Part shown: positions 28,798 to 38,540 of the stretch, in pieces
How positions within the stretch are numbered: the first letter of the stretch is position 1
Layout of the letters: each line of letters begins with the position of its first letter
Assembly: GCA_963728165.1 (NCBI GenBank)
Contig: CAVSIY010000006.1
Span: forward strand, 186,001 to 250,000
Reading direction: 5' to 3'
Length of the DNA: 64,000 nucleotides
Origin: Hyphomicrobium_A sp963728165
Lineage (GTDB): Bacteria > Pseudomonadota > Alphaproteobacteria > Rhizobiales > Hyphomicrobiaceae
Program-made: the position numbers and the translations under genes
Notes under the pieces: model-generated
Databases searched by the model: none
What the model saw: the letters and a program-made list of their open reading frames with translations, nothing else
Told to the model about the DNA's origin: nothing

Positions 28798-28954
28798 TGT
28801 CATCCCGGCCGAAGGCGCGCTTGCGCCGAAGTGCCGGGACCCAGAGCAACATGCCGCAGCGGTGCTGCACGGGCCCTGGGTCCCGGATCACCGCGCGGGA
28901 TGGACCATTGGGCGAAGCAAAGCGCGACTTGACCGCGCGGTGTCCGGGATGACA
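28798..28954. repeat. 157-bp palindromic repeat element with 11-bp terminal inverted repeats
   Basis: TGTCATCCCGG at the left end is the exact reverse complement of CCGGGATGACA at the right end. The interior holds further paired segments (GGCGCGC-TT-GCGCC and a GGGACCC / GGGTCCC pair). Elements built on GTCATCCCGG are frequent in alphaproteobacterial intergenic DNA; a shorter relative is at 15100. It separates rplT from pheS and could act as a terminator or mRNA stability element. Confidence 0.8.
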
Positions 28955-29002
28955 TCAGGGCGCGAGACCACGGCGACGGTGCCGATTTCTGAAGAATTGT
29001 CG

Positions 29003-30076
29003 ATGGCCGACACATCCGATCTAGAGAAACTGAAAGCCGAGTTGCTGGCTGAGATAGAGGCGGCGACCGATCCTGCGCGCCTCGAGCAGGTGCGCGTCGC
29101 GGCGCTTGGCAAAAAGGGCCGCATCTCCGAGCTGATGGCGCGGCTCGGCACGATAGCGCCCGAGGAGCGCAAGGGCTTCGGCCAGGCGGTCAACGAGATC
29201 AAGGGCCGCGTCAGCGAAGCGCTCGAAGCCCGCAGAAACGCGCTTGAAGCCGACGCGCTGAGCGACCGCCTCGCCAACGAGCGCGCCGACGTGACGCTGC
29301 CGGTGCGCTCAGGCGCGCTGGCCGAGGGCCGCATCCACCCGGTCTCCCAGGTGTTCGACGAGTGCGTGGAGATCTTCGCCGACCTTGGCTTCGCAGTCGC
29401 GGAAGGGCCGGACATCGAGACGGACGACCTCAACTTCACCAAGCTCAACATCCCACCCGAGCATCCCGCGCGCCAGGAGCACGACACCTTCTATTTCAAC
29501 CCGAAGGCGGACGGGTCGCGGCTTCTCTTGAGGACGCATACGAGCCCCGTGCAGATCCGCACGATGATGACAGTCAAGCCGCCGATCCGCATCATCGCGC
29601 CGGGGCGCGTCTACCGCTGCGATAGCGACCAGACGCACACGCCGATGTTCCACCAGATCGAGGGCCTCGTCATCGACGAGGAGACGCACATGGGGCACCT
29701 GAAGTGGGTGCTGCAGGAGTTCTGCAAGGCCTTCTTCGAGGTGGACGAGGTGAAGATGCGCTTTCGCGCCTCGCACTTTCCCTTCACCGAGCCCTCGGCC
29801 GAGGTCGACATCGGCGCCGAGGCGATCGGCAAGCCGGGGCAGTGGCTGGAGATCCTGGGCTGCGGCATGGTGCATCCCAACGTGATCGCCAACTGCGGGC
29901 TCGACCCCGAGCGCTACCAGGGCTTTGCCTTCGGCATGGGGCTCGACCGCATCGCCATGCTGAAATACGGCATCCCCGATCTGCGCACGTTCTTTGCGGC
30001 CGATTTGCGCTGGCTGCGCCACTACGGCTTCTCGGTGCTCGACGTGCCGACGCTCTCGGGCGGACTGTCGTCATGA
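29003..30076 (+). CDS. pheS: Phenylalanine-tRNA ligase alpha subunit
   Basis: The catalytic subunit of the alpha2-beta2 enzyme that charges tRNA-Phe. The 357-aa product has the N-terminal coiled-coil (residues 1-85) and class II motifs 2 and 3 (RVYRCDSDQTHTPMFHQIEG and AFGMGLDRIAMLKYG), and the segment FPFTEPSAEVDI. I chose the ATG giving MADTSDLEKLK; a longer in-frame ORF running back into rplT is chance. The stop overlaps the pheT start as ATGA, so the two are translationally coupled. Confidence 0.97.
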   Translation: MADTSDLEKLKAELLAEIEAATDPARLEQVRVAALGKKGRISELMARLGTIAPEERKGFGQAVNEIKGRVSEALEARRNALEADALSDRLANERADVTLPVRSGALAEGRIHPVSQVFDECVEIFADLGFAVAEGPDIETDDLNFTKLNIPPEHPARQEHDTFYFNPKADGSRLLLRTHTSPVQIRTMMTVKPPIRIIAPGRVYRCDSDQTHTPMFHQIEGLVIDEETHMGHLKWVLQEFCKAFFEVDEVKMRFRASHFPFTEPSAEVDIGAEAIGKPGQWLEILGCGMVHPNVIANCGLDPERYQGFAFGMGLDRIAMLKYGIPDLRTFFAADLRWLRHYGFSVLDVPTLSGGLSS

Positions 30077-32504
30077 AATTCACGCTTGGCTGGCTCAAGG
30101 ATCATCTCGACACCAAGGCCTCGCTGCCTGAGATCACCGACAAGCTGTCGGCGATCGGGCTCGAGGTCGAGAGCGTCTCGGACCCGGCCGCCAAGCTCGG
30201 CGCCTTCACCATCGCGCGCGTGGTCGAGGCCAAGCCCCACCCCAACGCCGACCGCCTGCGCGTCGTGCAGGTCGAGATCGCGAAAGGCGAGCCGCCGGTC
30301 GAGGTCGTGTGCGGGGCGCCGAATGCGCGCGCCGGCATGGTTGCGGTGTTCGCCCCGCTCGGCACCTTCATTCCCGGCAGCGGCATCACGCTGGAGAAGA
30401 AGCCCGTGCGCGGCATCGTCTCCAACGGCATGTTGGTCTCCGAGCGCGAGCTGGAACTGTCCGAGGCGCACGAGGGCATCATCGAGCTCTCAGCCGAGAT
30501 GGCAAAGCACGTCGGCCAGCGCTACGTCGATGCTTTGGGCCTCGCCGACGCGGTCATCGAGGTGAAGCTGACGCCCAACCGCCCCGACTGCACCGGCGTG
30601 CGCGGGATCGCGCGCGATCTCGCCGCGGCAGGGCTGGGCAAATTGAAGCCCGAGCCGAAGATCGGCAAGGTCGAGGGCACATATCCCTGCCCCGTCGCCA
30701 TCAAGCTCGAGTTCACCGCGGAGACGGCGGATGCCTGCCCCGTCTTCGCCGGCCGCTACGTCAAGGGCGTCAACAACGGGCCCTCGCCCGCCTGGCTGCA
30801 GAGCCGCCTGAAAGCCGTGGGCCTGCGCCCCATCAACGCGCTCGTCGATGTCACCAACTACATCAGCCAGGACCGCGGCCGCCCGCTGCACGTCTACGAC
30901 GCCGACAAGCTGTGGGGGCCGGTGCGCGCCCGCCTCGGCGCACCTGAGGAAACGCTCCTCGGCCTCGACGGCAAGGAGCACGCCATCGACGAGACCATGT
31001 GCGTCATCGCCGACGACAACGGACCCTTGGGGCTCGGCGGCGTCATGGGTGGGGAGCCCTCGGGCTCGACCGAGGAAACGAAGAACGTACTGATCGAGAG
31101 CGCCTACTTCGATCCGCAGCGCACCGCCGCCACGGGCCGCAGAAGCGGCCTGATGACGGACGCGCGCTACCGCTTCGAGCGCGGCGTCGACCCTGCATCC
31201 GTGATGGCGGGCCTCGATCTCGCGACCGACATGATCTTGAAACTATGCGGCGGCGAACCCTCCAAGGCCAAGGTCGCCGGCAAGCCGCCCGTTGCCAAGC
31301 GGGTCATCCCGTTCGATTTCGCGCGCGTCGCCAAGCTCACCGGGCTCAAGCTGAAAGACAGCGAGATCAAGACGATCCTGGAGAAGCTCGGCTGCACGCT
31401 CGACGCCAAGACCAAGACCGTCAAGGTCACCGTGCCGACGTGGCGCCCCGACATCCACGGCCCCGCCGACCTCGTCGAGGAGATCGTGCGCATCGCCGGG
31501 CTCGACCGCGTGCCGGCAACGCCCATGGCGCGTCCGGCCGGCGTTGCACGCCCCGTGCTCACCGAGCGCCAGCGCCGGGCGCGCCGGGCGCGGCGGGCGC
31601 TTGGCGCCCGCGGGCTCATCGAGGCGGTCACCTGGTCGTTCGTCCCGCGCAGCGAGGCGCAAGCGTTCGGCGGCGGCTCGGATGCACTCGAGCTCGCCAA
31701 CCCGATCTCGACCGAGATGTCGTCCATGCGACCGAGCCTGCTGCCGGGTTTGCTCACGGCCGTCACGCGCAACCGCAACCGCGGCTTTGCCGACGTGGCG
31801 TTGTTCGAGCTGGGCCAGGCCTATCGCGGTGAGGGACCGAGGACCAGTATCTCGCCGCCTCGGCCGTGCGCACCGGCACCGCCAAGCTGCAGGGGAGCGG
31901 TCGCCACTGGGACGGAGCCGCAGCCGACGTCGACGTCTTCGACGCCAAGGCCGACGTGTTCGCCGTCCTCGCGAGCCTCGGCTTCGATCCGAACAAGGCG
32001 CAGATCACGCGCGATGCACCGCCCTGGTATCACCCGGGGCGCTCGGGCACCCTGCGGCTCGGACCCAAGCTCGTGCTGGCGCACTTCGGCGAGTTCCACC
32101 CGGCAACGCTGAAAGCGCTCGACGTCGCCGCACCGGCCGTCGGCTACGAGGTCTTCCTCGACGCGGTCCCGCCGGAGAAATCCAAGGGCCGCACCAAGCC
32201 GCCGCTCGCGGCCGCCGACCTGTTGCCCGTCACGCGCGACTTCGCCTTCGTGCTCGATGCTGCGGTGGCGGCCGGCGACGTGGTGCGCGCTGCGCACTCC
32301 GCCGACAAGACGCTCATCCAGGCCGTCTCCGTGTTCGACGTGTTCGAGGGCGGCACGCTCGCCGATGCCGGCAAGAAGTCGCTTGCCATCGAGGTCACGC
32401 TGCAGCCCATCGCGGAAACGCTCACCGACAAGGACATCGAGGCGGTGTCTGAGAAGATCGTGGCGGCCGTCAAGAAGGCCACGGGCGGGGAGATTCGTAC
32501 CTAA
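30073..32504 (+). pseudogene. pheT: Phenylalanine-tRNA ligase beta subunit, apparent 1-base frameshift
   Basis: The beta subunit carries tRNA-binding, editing and structural domains. The first frame gives the N-terminal tRNA-binding (EMAP-like) domain, the B3/B4 editing domain (VCGAPNARAGM, GVMGGEPSG, RRSGLMTDARYRFERGVD) and the B5 domain, up to FELGQAYRGEGP. It then turns into Arg/Pro-rich nonsense and would stop at 32112. A second frame takes over with DQYLAASAVRTGTAKLQG, RDAPPWYHPGRSG and the C-terminal anticodon-binding domain (LPVTRDFAFVLD). Adding one G near 31840 restores a continuous protein of about 810 aa. Because the gene is essential and both halves look well conserved, a sequencing indel is the likeliest cause. 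The start overlaps the pheS stop. Confidence 0.9.
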
Positions 32505-32575
32505 AGCGGCTGGTTAGCGAATTTTCAGGGAATGCCGGCGCAGGCTGCCCGTCCCGACCCGACGGAGCAACAACC

Positions 32576-32722
32576 ATGCTGGACTCCAAGAAGTTCATCG
32601 CCATCGGCTTTGGCCTGTGCATCGTCGCGGCGCTCGCCTATGTCTTCGTGTTCGCGGACGCCCAGTTCGTGAAAAAGCCGGTCCAGATCGACGGCTACGT
32701 GGAGCATCCACAGCCACACTGA
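32576..32722 (+). CDS. Small single-pass membrane protein, 48 aa
   Basis: I do not recognise this protein. The ORF begins with ATG after GGAGCAACAACC and encodes a short charged start (MLDSKKF), one membrane segment of about 20 residues (IAIGFGLCIVAALAYVFVFA), and a short hydrophilic tail with YVEHPQPH. The clean membrane-anchor layout and ribosome site support translation. It sits between pheT and ndh in the same direction, and may be an accessory of a respiratory complex, but that is speculation. Confidence 0.5.
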   Translation: MLDSKKFIAIGFGLCIVAALAYVFVFADAQFVKKPVQIDGYVEHPQPH

Positions 32723-32967
32723 GCCGGATGCCTTTGCGCCCCGCTTGGACGGCGCCCACTTGCGCATGCAAAACATAGCCAAGTGCAGACGCGCTCGCGC
32801 TAAGGTGGCGCAGCGCGCAGGCTATCGCGCTTGCGCTTTGTGCGGCGACGAGCTGATCGCATCCCGGCGCCGAGCGGTGCTATAAGCGGCCGGGCTGCCA
32901 GATCCGCACGAACAAAAGGCGCGAGCCATGAACGACACGAAGTCCGCCAGCGCACCAGCAAAAGGTC

Positions 32968-34296
32968 ATGCCGCTCGGCGACGACAGCGACCTGCCCCAC
33001 ATCATCATCGTCGGCGGCGGCGCCGGCGGGCTGGAGCTGGCGACGCGCTTGGGCGACAAGCTCGGCAAGAAGGGCAAGGCCAGGATCTCGCTGGTGGAGC
33101 GCGCGCGCACGCACATCTGGAAGCCGCTTCTGCACGAGATTGCCGCCGGCAGCATGGACGTCGGCCGCCACGAGCTCGCCTACCAGGCGCAGGGCTACTG
33201 GCACGGCTTCCAATTCCGCTACGGCGAGATGACCGGCATCGACCGCAAGAAGAAGCTCGTGTTCCTCGCCGCCACCTACGACGAGGAAGGCCGCGAGATC
33301 ACGCCGGTGCGCTCCTTCAAGTACGACACGCTCGTGATCGCCATCGGTTGCGTCGGCAACGCCTTCGACACGCCCGGCGTCAAGGAGCACGCCATCATGC
33401 TCGACACGCCCGAGGAGGCCGAGCGCTTCAACCGGCGCCTCCTCAACGCCTGCGTGCGTGCCTTCGCGCAAGAAGGACCGGTGCGTCCCGGGCAATTGCA
33501 CGTGGCGATCATCGGCGCCGGCGCCACCGGCTCCGAGCTCTCAGCCGAGCTGCACCGCACGGCGCGCGGCCTCGTCGCGTTCGGCCTCGACAAGATCGAT
33601 CCCGAGAACGATATCAAGATTACGCTCATCGAGGCGGCCGACCGTATCGTTCCGGCGCTGCCGGAGCGCATCTCGAAAGGCGTTGCCGAAACTCTGCGCG
33701 ACTTGCATGTCGACATCAAAACCGGCTCGCGCGTCACCGAGGTGACGGCGCAGGGCGTGAAATTGCAGAACGGCGACTTCATTCCGTCAGAGCTGGTCGT
33801 GTGGGCGGCGGGCGTCAAAGGCCCCGACGTGCTCGCGCATCTCGACGGGCTGGAAGTGAGCCGCGACGGCCGGCTCGTCGTCACCGAGACGCTGCAGACG
33901 ACGCGCGACCCCAACATCTTCGCCTTCGGCGACTGCGCCTATCTGCTGCCGAAGGGCGCCGACGCGCCGATCCCGCCGCGGGCGCAAGCCGCGCATCAGG
34001 AGGCCTCCCACCTCTATACCGAGTTGCAGCGGCGCCTGCGCGAGGAGCCCTTGCGGCCCTTCCGCTACCGTGACTTCGGCTCGCTCGTCTCGCTCGGCGA
34101 GTATTCGACGGTGGGCTCACTCATGGGCTTCATCATCGGCAAGAGCTTCTTCATCGAGGGGCTGTTTGCCCGCCTCATGTACCGCTCGCTCTACAAGATG
34201 CACGAGATGGCGCTGCACGGGCCCTTCAAGGTGGCACTCGACACCTTCTCGCGCATGATCACGCGCCGCACAGAGCCGGTGGTGAAGTTGCACTGA
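32968..34296 (+). CDS. ndh: Type II NADH:quinone oxidoreductase
   Basis: A single-subunit flavoprotein that oxidises NADH and reduces quinone without pumping protons. The 442-aa product has the FAD Rossmann motif IIIVGGGAGGLELATRLG at its start, the NADH Rossmann motif VAIIGAGATGSELSAELH near residue 180, and the FAD-contacting FAFGDCAYLLP near 315. The C-terminal amphipathic region (LMYRSLYKMHEMALHG) attaches the enzyme to the membrane. The ATG has a ribosome site only 2 nt away. A better placed ATG at 32928 starts a peptide MNDTKSASAPAKG in another frame, and deleting one A near 32957 would join it, so the true N-terminus may be longer. Confidence 0.93.
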   Translation: MPLGDDSDLPHIIIVGGGAGGLELATRLGDKLGKKGKARISLVERARTHIWKPLLHEIAAGSMDVGRHELAYQAQGYWHGFQFRYGEMTGIDRKKKLVFLAATYDEEGREITPVRSFKYDTLVIAIGCVGNAFDTPGVKEHAIMLDTPEEAERFNRRLLNACVRAFAQEGPVRPGQLHVAIIGAGATGSELSAELHRTARGLVAFGLDKIDPENDIKITLIEAADRIVPALPERISKGVAETLRDLHVDIKTGSRVTEVTAQGVKLQNGDFIPSELVVWAAGVKGPDVLAHLDGLEVSRDGRLVVTETLQTTRDPNIFAFGDCAYLLPKGADAPIPPRAQAAHQEASHLYTELQRRLREEPLRPFRYRDFGSLVSLGEYSTVGSLMGFIIGKSFFIEGLFARLMYRSLYKMHEMALHGPFKVALDTFSRMITRRTEPVVKLH

Positions 34297-34318
34297 TGCA
34301 GGGTGGGCGCTGTAACCC

Positions 34319-34365
34319 CTCACCCGGCGCCTTCGGCGCCGACCTCTCCCCCTGGGAGAGGTGAG
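34319..34365. repeat. Double-hairpin palindromic element behind ndh
   Basis: CGGCGCC-TTC-GGCGCCG (34325-34341) and ACCTCTCCC-CCT-GGGAGAGGT (34342-34362) are two perfect hairpins in tandem, enclosed by CTCACC / GGTGAG. It probably ends the ndh transcript. The CCTCTCCC core is shared with the element at 14341. Confidence 0.75.
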
Positions 34366-35039
34366 CTAATGCATGCGTAGTGGTCTCGCGGACCATGGGC
34401 CCCGAGGTCTGTCAAAGAGCGAAGGGAGCGCGGGCGCCGAAGCACTGCGATCCTGTCGCGACGAACGGGCAGCCTTCGGCGCCCGCGCCGGTTGCTTGCC
34501 GTGCCGAGGGTGCGATCACATCGTCAGCGGGCCTTCGGTCCGGCTCTCACTCGCTTCGGGAGAGCCTCTCGCGTCCAGGACCTTGAGCTGCTGCGCGCCG
34601 AAAACATGGAGCGCCGCTGCGCGACGGGCGTCCGTGCAGGATGTTGCCAAGCCTGCACAGCCTCGATCCGCGGCCCCGGAATCTGAGGCGAGCTATTCCT
34701 CGCGTCAGACGCCCGCGACGGTGCGGACGCCTGCCTCAACCGGGTCACCGCCCCCGCCCCGCGTCGGCCGCTCAGCTGATGCGTCCCAAGTGGACAGGGG
34801 TGAGCGGAGTATGGGGGAGGCGCGAGGGGCGGGGATAAGAAAACAACGAGCGAGGCGAAGCCGACGTCCTTGCGGCCACTTTTCATGTCCGCGATGGGCC
34901 AACAGCTGAAGTCGCAGGTTCAAGCAGACGGACTTCAGCTCCACCTCTGACGGCAGAAGGTCCAGGCAGGCCGCGAGGAACAGACCAAGCGGGTTGGCCT
35001 CGCGGCTGCGCTCTCAACCGCCGATAAGGATCTGGAAAC
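34366..35039. other. Non-coding region with a 15-bp stem
   Basis: About 670 bases without a convincing gene; the open frames have Arg/Ser/Pro-rich translations and no ribosome sites. One clear structure is visible: 34428-34442 is the exact reverse complement of 34474-34488 (15 bp around the core GGGCGCCGAAG) with a 31-nt loop. It could belong to a small RNA or a degenerate repeat. Nothing else stands out. Confidence 0.5.
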
Positions 35040-35288
35040 TTAATGCGGAACGGCGTTCTTGCCAGCCAGGATACGCTCAATTATCGCAACGACCCTGTGG
35101 TGCCTCTCGGGTGCTCTCGAACCGTTGGCGGCCTCAGTATGTGTGGCGACGACATCGGTCAGCAGGTCGCGCACCTCTCCCTCGCTGATGACCTTGAGGT
35201 CGGTCAGCGCTAGAAGTAGCGACTCGCAGATGCTAAGCGCGGCCAATCCCTCGGAGGGGTCGACATCCCGTACCATCTTATTGTCCAT
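35040..35288 (-). CDS. Small hypothetical protein, 82 aa
   Basis: I do not recognise a named family. The product is soluble and mostly helical: VDPSEGLAALSICESLLLALTDL, EVRDLLTDVVATH and HHRVVAIIERILAGK, with no signal peptide. Composition is typical of a real alphaproteobacterial protein rather than GC-rich noise. The upstream 140 bases are shared with the divergent Crp/Fnr regulator gene, so the two may be functionally linked. Similar short proteins are common in rhizobial genomes, but I cannot assign a role. Confidence 0.65.
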   Translation of the reverse strand: MDNKMVRDVDPSEGLAALSICESLLLALTDLKVISEGEVRDLLTDVVATHTEAANGSRAPERHHRVVAIIERILAGKNAVPH

Positions 35289-35428
35289 TGGAGTTCCAGC
35301 CTACGGCATTGCAAGAGCGATGTAACTGATCCAGGTTTGCAAAAATGATTGCTGAGGGTCTATTTTTTGCGTGGTCGTGGCAGGGGCCAATATTTAGTAT
35401 TCTGGGCTTTCAGAAACGGAGGCGTCTC

Positions 35429-36154
35429 ATGGCCAACGGCCATTTTGACAGCGTGCTGGCAAGGAAGCTGAATGCCTTCATTCCGCTCTCGCCCGATGAG
35501 CTGGAACGCCTTGCGGAGTTGCAATCACCGGCCAGATCCGTCAAGCGCGGCCAGCAACTGGTGCATGAGGGGGAGCCCGATCAAAGAGTGTTTGTTCTGC
35601 AGTCCGGTTGGGCCTGCAGTTACAAGGATTTGCCCAATGGCGAGCGTCAGATCATCTCGTTTCCGTTAGCGGGTGACTGCGTCGGCCTGCGCAGTGCTTT
35701 GCTGCGTACCGCCGACCATTCATTCCAAGCGCTCACGGATGCCGTGGTCGCCCCGGTGGATGCCTCGCTCATGATGGAAACCTTCAGGGAATTCCCACGT
35801 CTTGGAACGGCAATCTTGTGGGCTGCGTCCCGCGATGAAGCCATGGTTGTCGAGCACCTTGTCAGCGTTGGACGCCGCAATGCGGCTGAACGCACGGCCC
35901 ACTTTTTCATGGAGCTGGCAGAGCGGCTGAACCTCGTAGGCCTGGCGACGGAAGCCGAATTCGAATGCCCGCTCAGCCAGTATGTTCTCGCCGACGCACT
36001 GGGCTTGAGCGCGATTCACGTCAACCGCGTTTTGCGCCAGCTGCGTGAGCGTGAGTTGCTCACCGTCCAGCATGGCAAAGTTACAATCCATGATTTGAAC
36101 GGGCTCAGAAATCTTTCCGGATTTCGGGGCGGGTATTTGAACTCGCGAGACTGA
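35429..36154 (+). CDS. Crp/Fnr family transcriptional regulator
   Basis: The 241-aa product has an N-terminal cyclic-nucleotide-binding-like domain (PARSVKRGQQLVHEGEPDQRVFVLQSG; FPLAGDCVGLRSALL), a dimerisation helix and a C-terminal winged helix-turn-helix (YVLADALGLSAIHVNRVLRQLRERELL). No FNR-type cysteine cluster is visible at the N-terminus and no FixK cysteine is obvious, so it is probably one of the many rhizobial Crp-like regulators of unknown signal. ACGGAGG lies 7 nt before the ATG; the longer frame from 35345 lacks a ribosome site. Confidence 0.9.
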   Translation: MANGHFDSVLARKLNAFIPLSPDELERLAELQSPARSVKRGQQLVHEGEPDQRVFVLQSGWACSYKDLPNGERQIISFPLAGDCVGLRSALLRTADHSFQALTDAVVAPVDASLMMETFREFPRLGTAILWAASRDEAMVVEHLVSVGRRNAAERTAHFFMELAERLNLVGLATEAEFECPLSQYVLADALGLSAIHVNRVLRQLRERELLTVQHGKVTIHDLNGLRNLSGFRGGYLNSRD

Positions 36155-36288
36155 TGCACATTCAAACGACACGGTCGGCCTCAAATCTTGTGCGGACTAA
36201 CACACGCTAGCACCCGCCCGAGCGCCATGAGTTAGATGTGTGGGGCGGGGTGACGCACCGTGGCAAGGCGGTTTGTCTGCCAATCTCT

Positions 36289-36326
36289 CCGGGAGCCGAT
36301 CTTGCATCCCTCCTATCGGCTCCCGG
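36289..36326 (+). terminator. 12-bp stem-loop behind the Crp/Fnr gene
   Basis: CCGGGAGCCGAT pairs perfectly with ATCGGCTCCCGG around a 14-nt loop, in the 480-base gap between the regulator and the response regulator. There is no clear T-run after it. It may be a terminator or a leader structure of the next gene. Nothing else recognisable lies in the gap. Confidence 0.45.
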
Positions 36327-36634
36327 GGAGTGTCATAGCAATCGTCGATCTCCGCACGGAACCATTCGGTCGCGCATGATGCGCGCTTCGTTCTGGTCGT
36401 GCTTGTCTGCGCCAAGCGCGTCATAACCGCAGCACGGCAGCTTGAACCAGGAAAACAGGGCGATTACCCGTGAACGTCGGCCAACAGGGATTCTGTGGTC
36501 TGCTAATATGGATTAGCGACTCGGCGAGTCCCTTCGGACTAATTTTAAAGATGGCCGGATATTGCATAGCGGGTGCAACGGTGCAGAGCGTCAAAGCCGG
36601 TGGAAGCGAATCCACTGGCTCGCCGACAGAGCTC

Positions 36635-37024
36635 ATGCGCGTCACTTACGTCGAAGATGAGCCCGACATCCGCACTGTTGTGGAGGTCGCGCTCTCGAAG
36701 ATCGGCGGTCTTATGCTCGACATCTGCGGCGGCGGACCGGAAGCCATTAGCAAAACGCCTCTATTCAAACCTGACCTGATCATTTTGGACGTCATGATGC
36801 CGGGCATGGACGGCATCGAGACAATGAAGCGGCTGCGCGAGTTCCCGCAGTTGGCACAGACGCCCGTCGTATTTTTGACTGTGATGGCCATGCCCAGAGA
36901 AATCAATTTCCTTCGGTCACTGGGAATTGAAGACGTGATCACCAAGCCGTTCGATCCATTTCTGCTGCCTGACCGGATTAAGGAAACTTGGCAGCGGACC
37001 CGAAGCAAAGTTGATGCTCAATGA
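36635..37024 (+). CDS. Single-domain response regulator (CheY-like receiver)
   Basis: The 129-aa product is one receiver domain: acidic pair in YVEDEPD at the start, phospho-acceptor Asp in LIILDVMMPGMDG, the switch Thr in VFLTVMAM, and the conserved Lys in ITKPFDP. There is no output domain, so it probably relays phosphate to a partner. The ATG giving MRVTYVEDEP is taken as start because it begins at the first beta strand, though no good ribosome site is seen; the frame is open back to a GTG at 36470. No histidine kinase is adjacent. Confidence 0.88.
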   Translation: MRVTYVEDEPDIRTVVEVALSKIGGLMLDICGGGPEAISKTPLFKPDLIILDVMMPGMDGIETMKRLREFPQLAQTPVVFLTVMAMPREINFLRSLGIEDVITKPFDPFLLPDRIKETWQRTRSKVDAQ

Positions 37025-37118
37025 CGTCAGTCTCCCTATGCCGTTAGGTCGTCCTCGGACCTTATATCGATGACTGCCTGAAGGAATATCGCTGGGCTTC
37101 TTTTCATAGTGAGAGAGC

Positions 37119-38540
37119 TTACCGGCCCCGCCGCAGGGCCGCCAGCAGCTCCGGCGTCGGGTAGGAATCGGCCGGCATCTTGTATTTGAGCTGCATCTCC
37201 TTGACCGCCGCCCGCGTCTTCTCGCCGACGAGGCCATCGATCTTGCCGACGTCGTAGCCGCGGTCGGCGAGAAGGCGCTGCACCTCTTTGGTCTCGGCGT
37301 CGCTCAAGTCGGGGATGTGGCCGCGCCCCTGGCTCATCGGCCCCGCCCCGTCGATGCGGGTGGCGAGAAAGGCCGCCGTCGTCGCATACGTCAGCGAGTT
37401 GTTCCACTCCGTGTAGATGTCGAAGTTGGGATAGGCGAGGAAGGCCGGCCCGAAGCGGCCCATGGGCAGCAGCAGGGAGGCCGGCATGTTGTCGTTGGGC
37501 ACCGGACTGCCATCAGGATAGGTGATGCCCCAGCCCGCCCACTTGGAGCGCGGCAGCTTGATGGCAAGATCCGCCTGGTCCCAAGGCAGATCGCGCGTGA
37601 TGCGCACCTCCTCGAGCCACGGCTCGTTCGGGCGCCAGCCCAGATGGTGCATGTAGTTGGCGGTGGTACCGATCACGTCGGCGTCGTCGTGGAAGAGGTC
37701 GATGCGGCCGTCGCCGTCGAAGTCGATGGCATGGTCGAGGTAGCGCGTCGGCAGGAACTGCGTCTGGCCGATCTCGCCGGCCCACGAGCCGATCATCTGC
37801 GACGGTGTCATGTCGCCGCGGTCGATGATCTGCAGCGCGGCCTTCAATTCCTCCTGGAACATCACCTGGCGGCGGCAGTCGTAGGCGAGCGTGACCAGCG
37901 CCGGCATGATGGGGAACTTGCCCATTCCATGGCCGAAGTCGCTTTCGAGCGCCCAGAAGCCGGTGATGACCGAGGGCGGCACGCCGAACTGGCGCTCGGC
38001 GCGGGCAAAGATGGCTTTGTGCTGCGCCACCTTCTTGCGGCCGCTCACCACGCGGTTGTTGGTGGCGAGCTTGCCCTGGAAGGTCCAGAACGATTGGGAG
38101 AAGAACTTCTGGCCGCGGTCGCGCGAGATGACCTTGTGGTCGATCCCCATGCCGGCGAGGGCGGAGTTGATGGTGCGCTGGCTGATGCCGGCGGCGGCGG
38201 CGTCGCGCTTGAAGCGGGCGAGCCAGGAGGCGAAGCTCTCGGTGTTGCGGCAGTTGTCGTTGGGCGGCGGATAGGGCGCGCGCTGGCCGGGCTTGGCCGG
38301 CGGCGTGATCGCGGCGGGCGCGACCGCCGGCGGAGCCTTCGGCGCAGGCGGAGCTGCGAACGCCGCCGGAGCCTCGACCGCGGCCGGCGGCGGGGCTTCG
38401 CGTACGGCCGGCTTGTGCTGGGGCGGCTTCGGCTTGAAAGCAGGCGAAGATTCGATGAACTGCGCCGCGGCAGGACCGGCAATGGTCGTGACGGCGATCA
38501 GGGCCGCGGCGGCGGCCGCGCGGAGGCTCATAGCGTGCAT
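37119..38540 (-). CDS. Lytic murein transglycosylase (MltB-like) with PG-binding domain
   Basis: Cleaves peptidoglycan between MurNAc and GlcNAc in the periplasm. The 473-aa product starts with a signal peptide (about residues 1-26), then a Pro/Ala-rich linker to about residue 95. The SLT_2 catalytic domain follows (FASWLARFKRDAAAAGIS, candidate acid Glu in GFWALESDFGHGMG, then GEIGQTQFLPTRYLDHAIDFDGDG). A C-terminal PG_binding_1 domain ends it (DLSDAETKEVQRLLADRGYDVGKIDGLVGEKTRAAV, given here only as its position near 405-465). Length and domain order are normal for the rhizobial type. Confidence 0.93.
   Translation of the reverse strand: MHAMSLRAAAAAALIAVTTIAGPAAAQFIESSPAFKPKPPQHKPAVREAPPPAAVEAPAAFAAPPAPKAPPAVAPAAITPPAKPGQRAPYPPPNDNCRNTESFASWLARFKRDAAAAGISQRTINSALAGMGIDHKVISRDRGQKFFSQSFWTFQGKLATNNRVVSGRKKVAQHKAIFARAERQFGVPPSVITGFWALESDFGHGMGKFPIMPALVTLAYDCRRQVMFQEELKAALQIIDRGDMTPSQMIGSWAGEIGQTQFLPTRYLDHAIDFDGDGRIDLFHDDADVIGTTANYMHHLGWRPNEPWLEEVRITRDLPWDQADLAIKLPRSKWAGWGITYPDGSPVPNDNMPASLLLPMGRFGPAFLAYPNFDIYTEWNNSLTYATTAAFLATRIDGAGPMSQGRGHIPDLSDAETKEVQRLLADRGYDVGKIDGLVGEKTRAAVKEMQLKYKMPADSYPTPELLAALRRGR

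Noticed and set aside
28607..29002. Long N-terminal extension of pheS into rplT
   Set aside because: It would cross a palindromic repeat and translate rplT out of frame; PheS of normal length starts at 29003.
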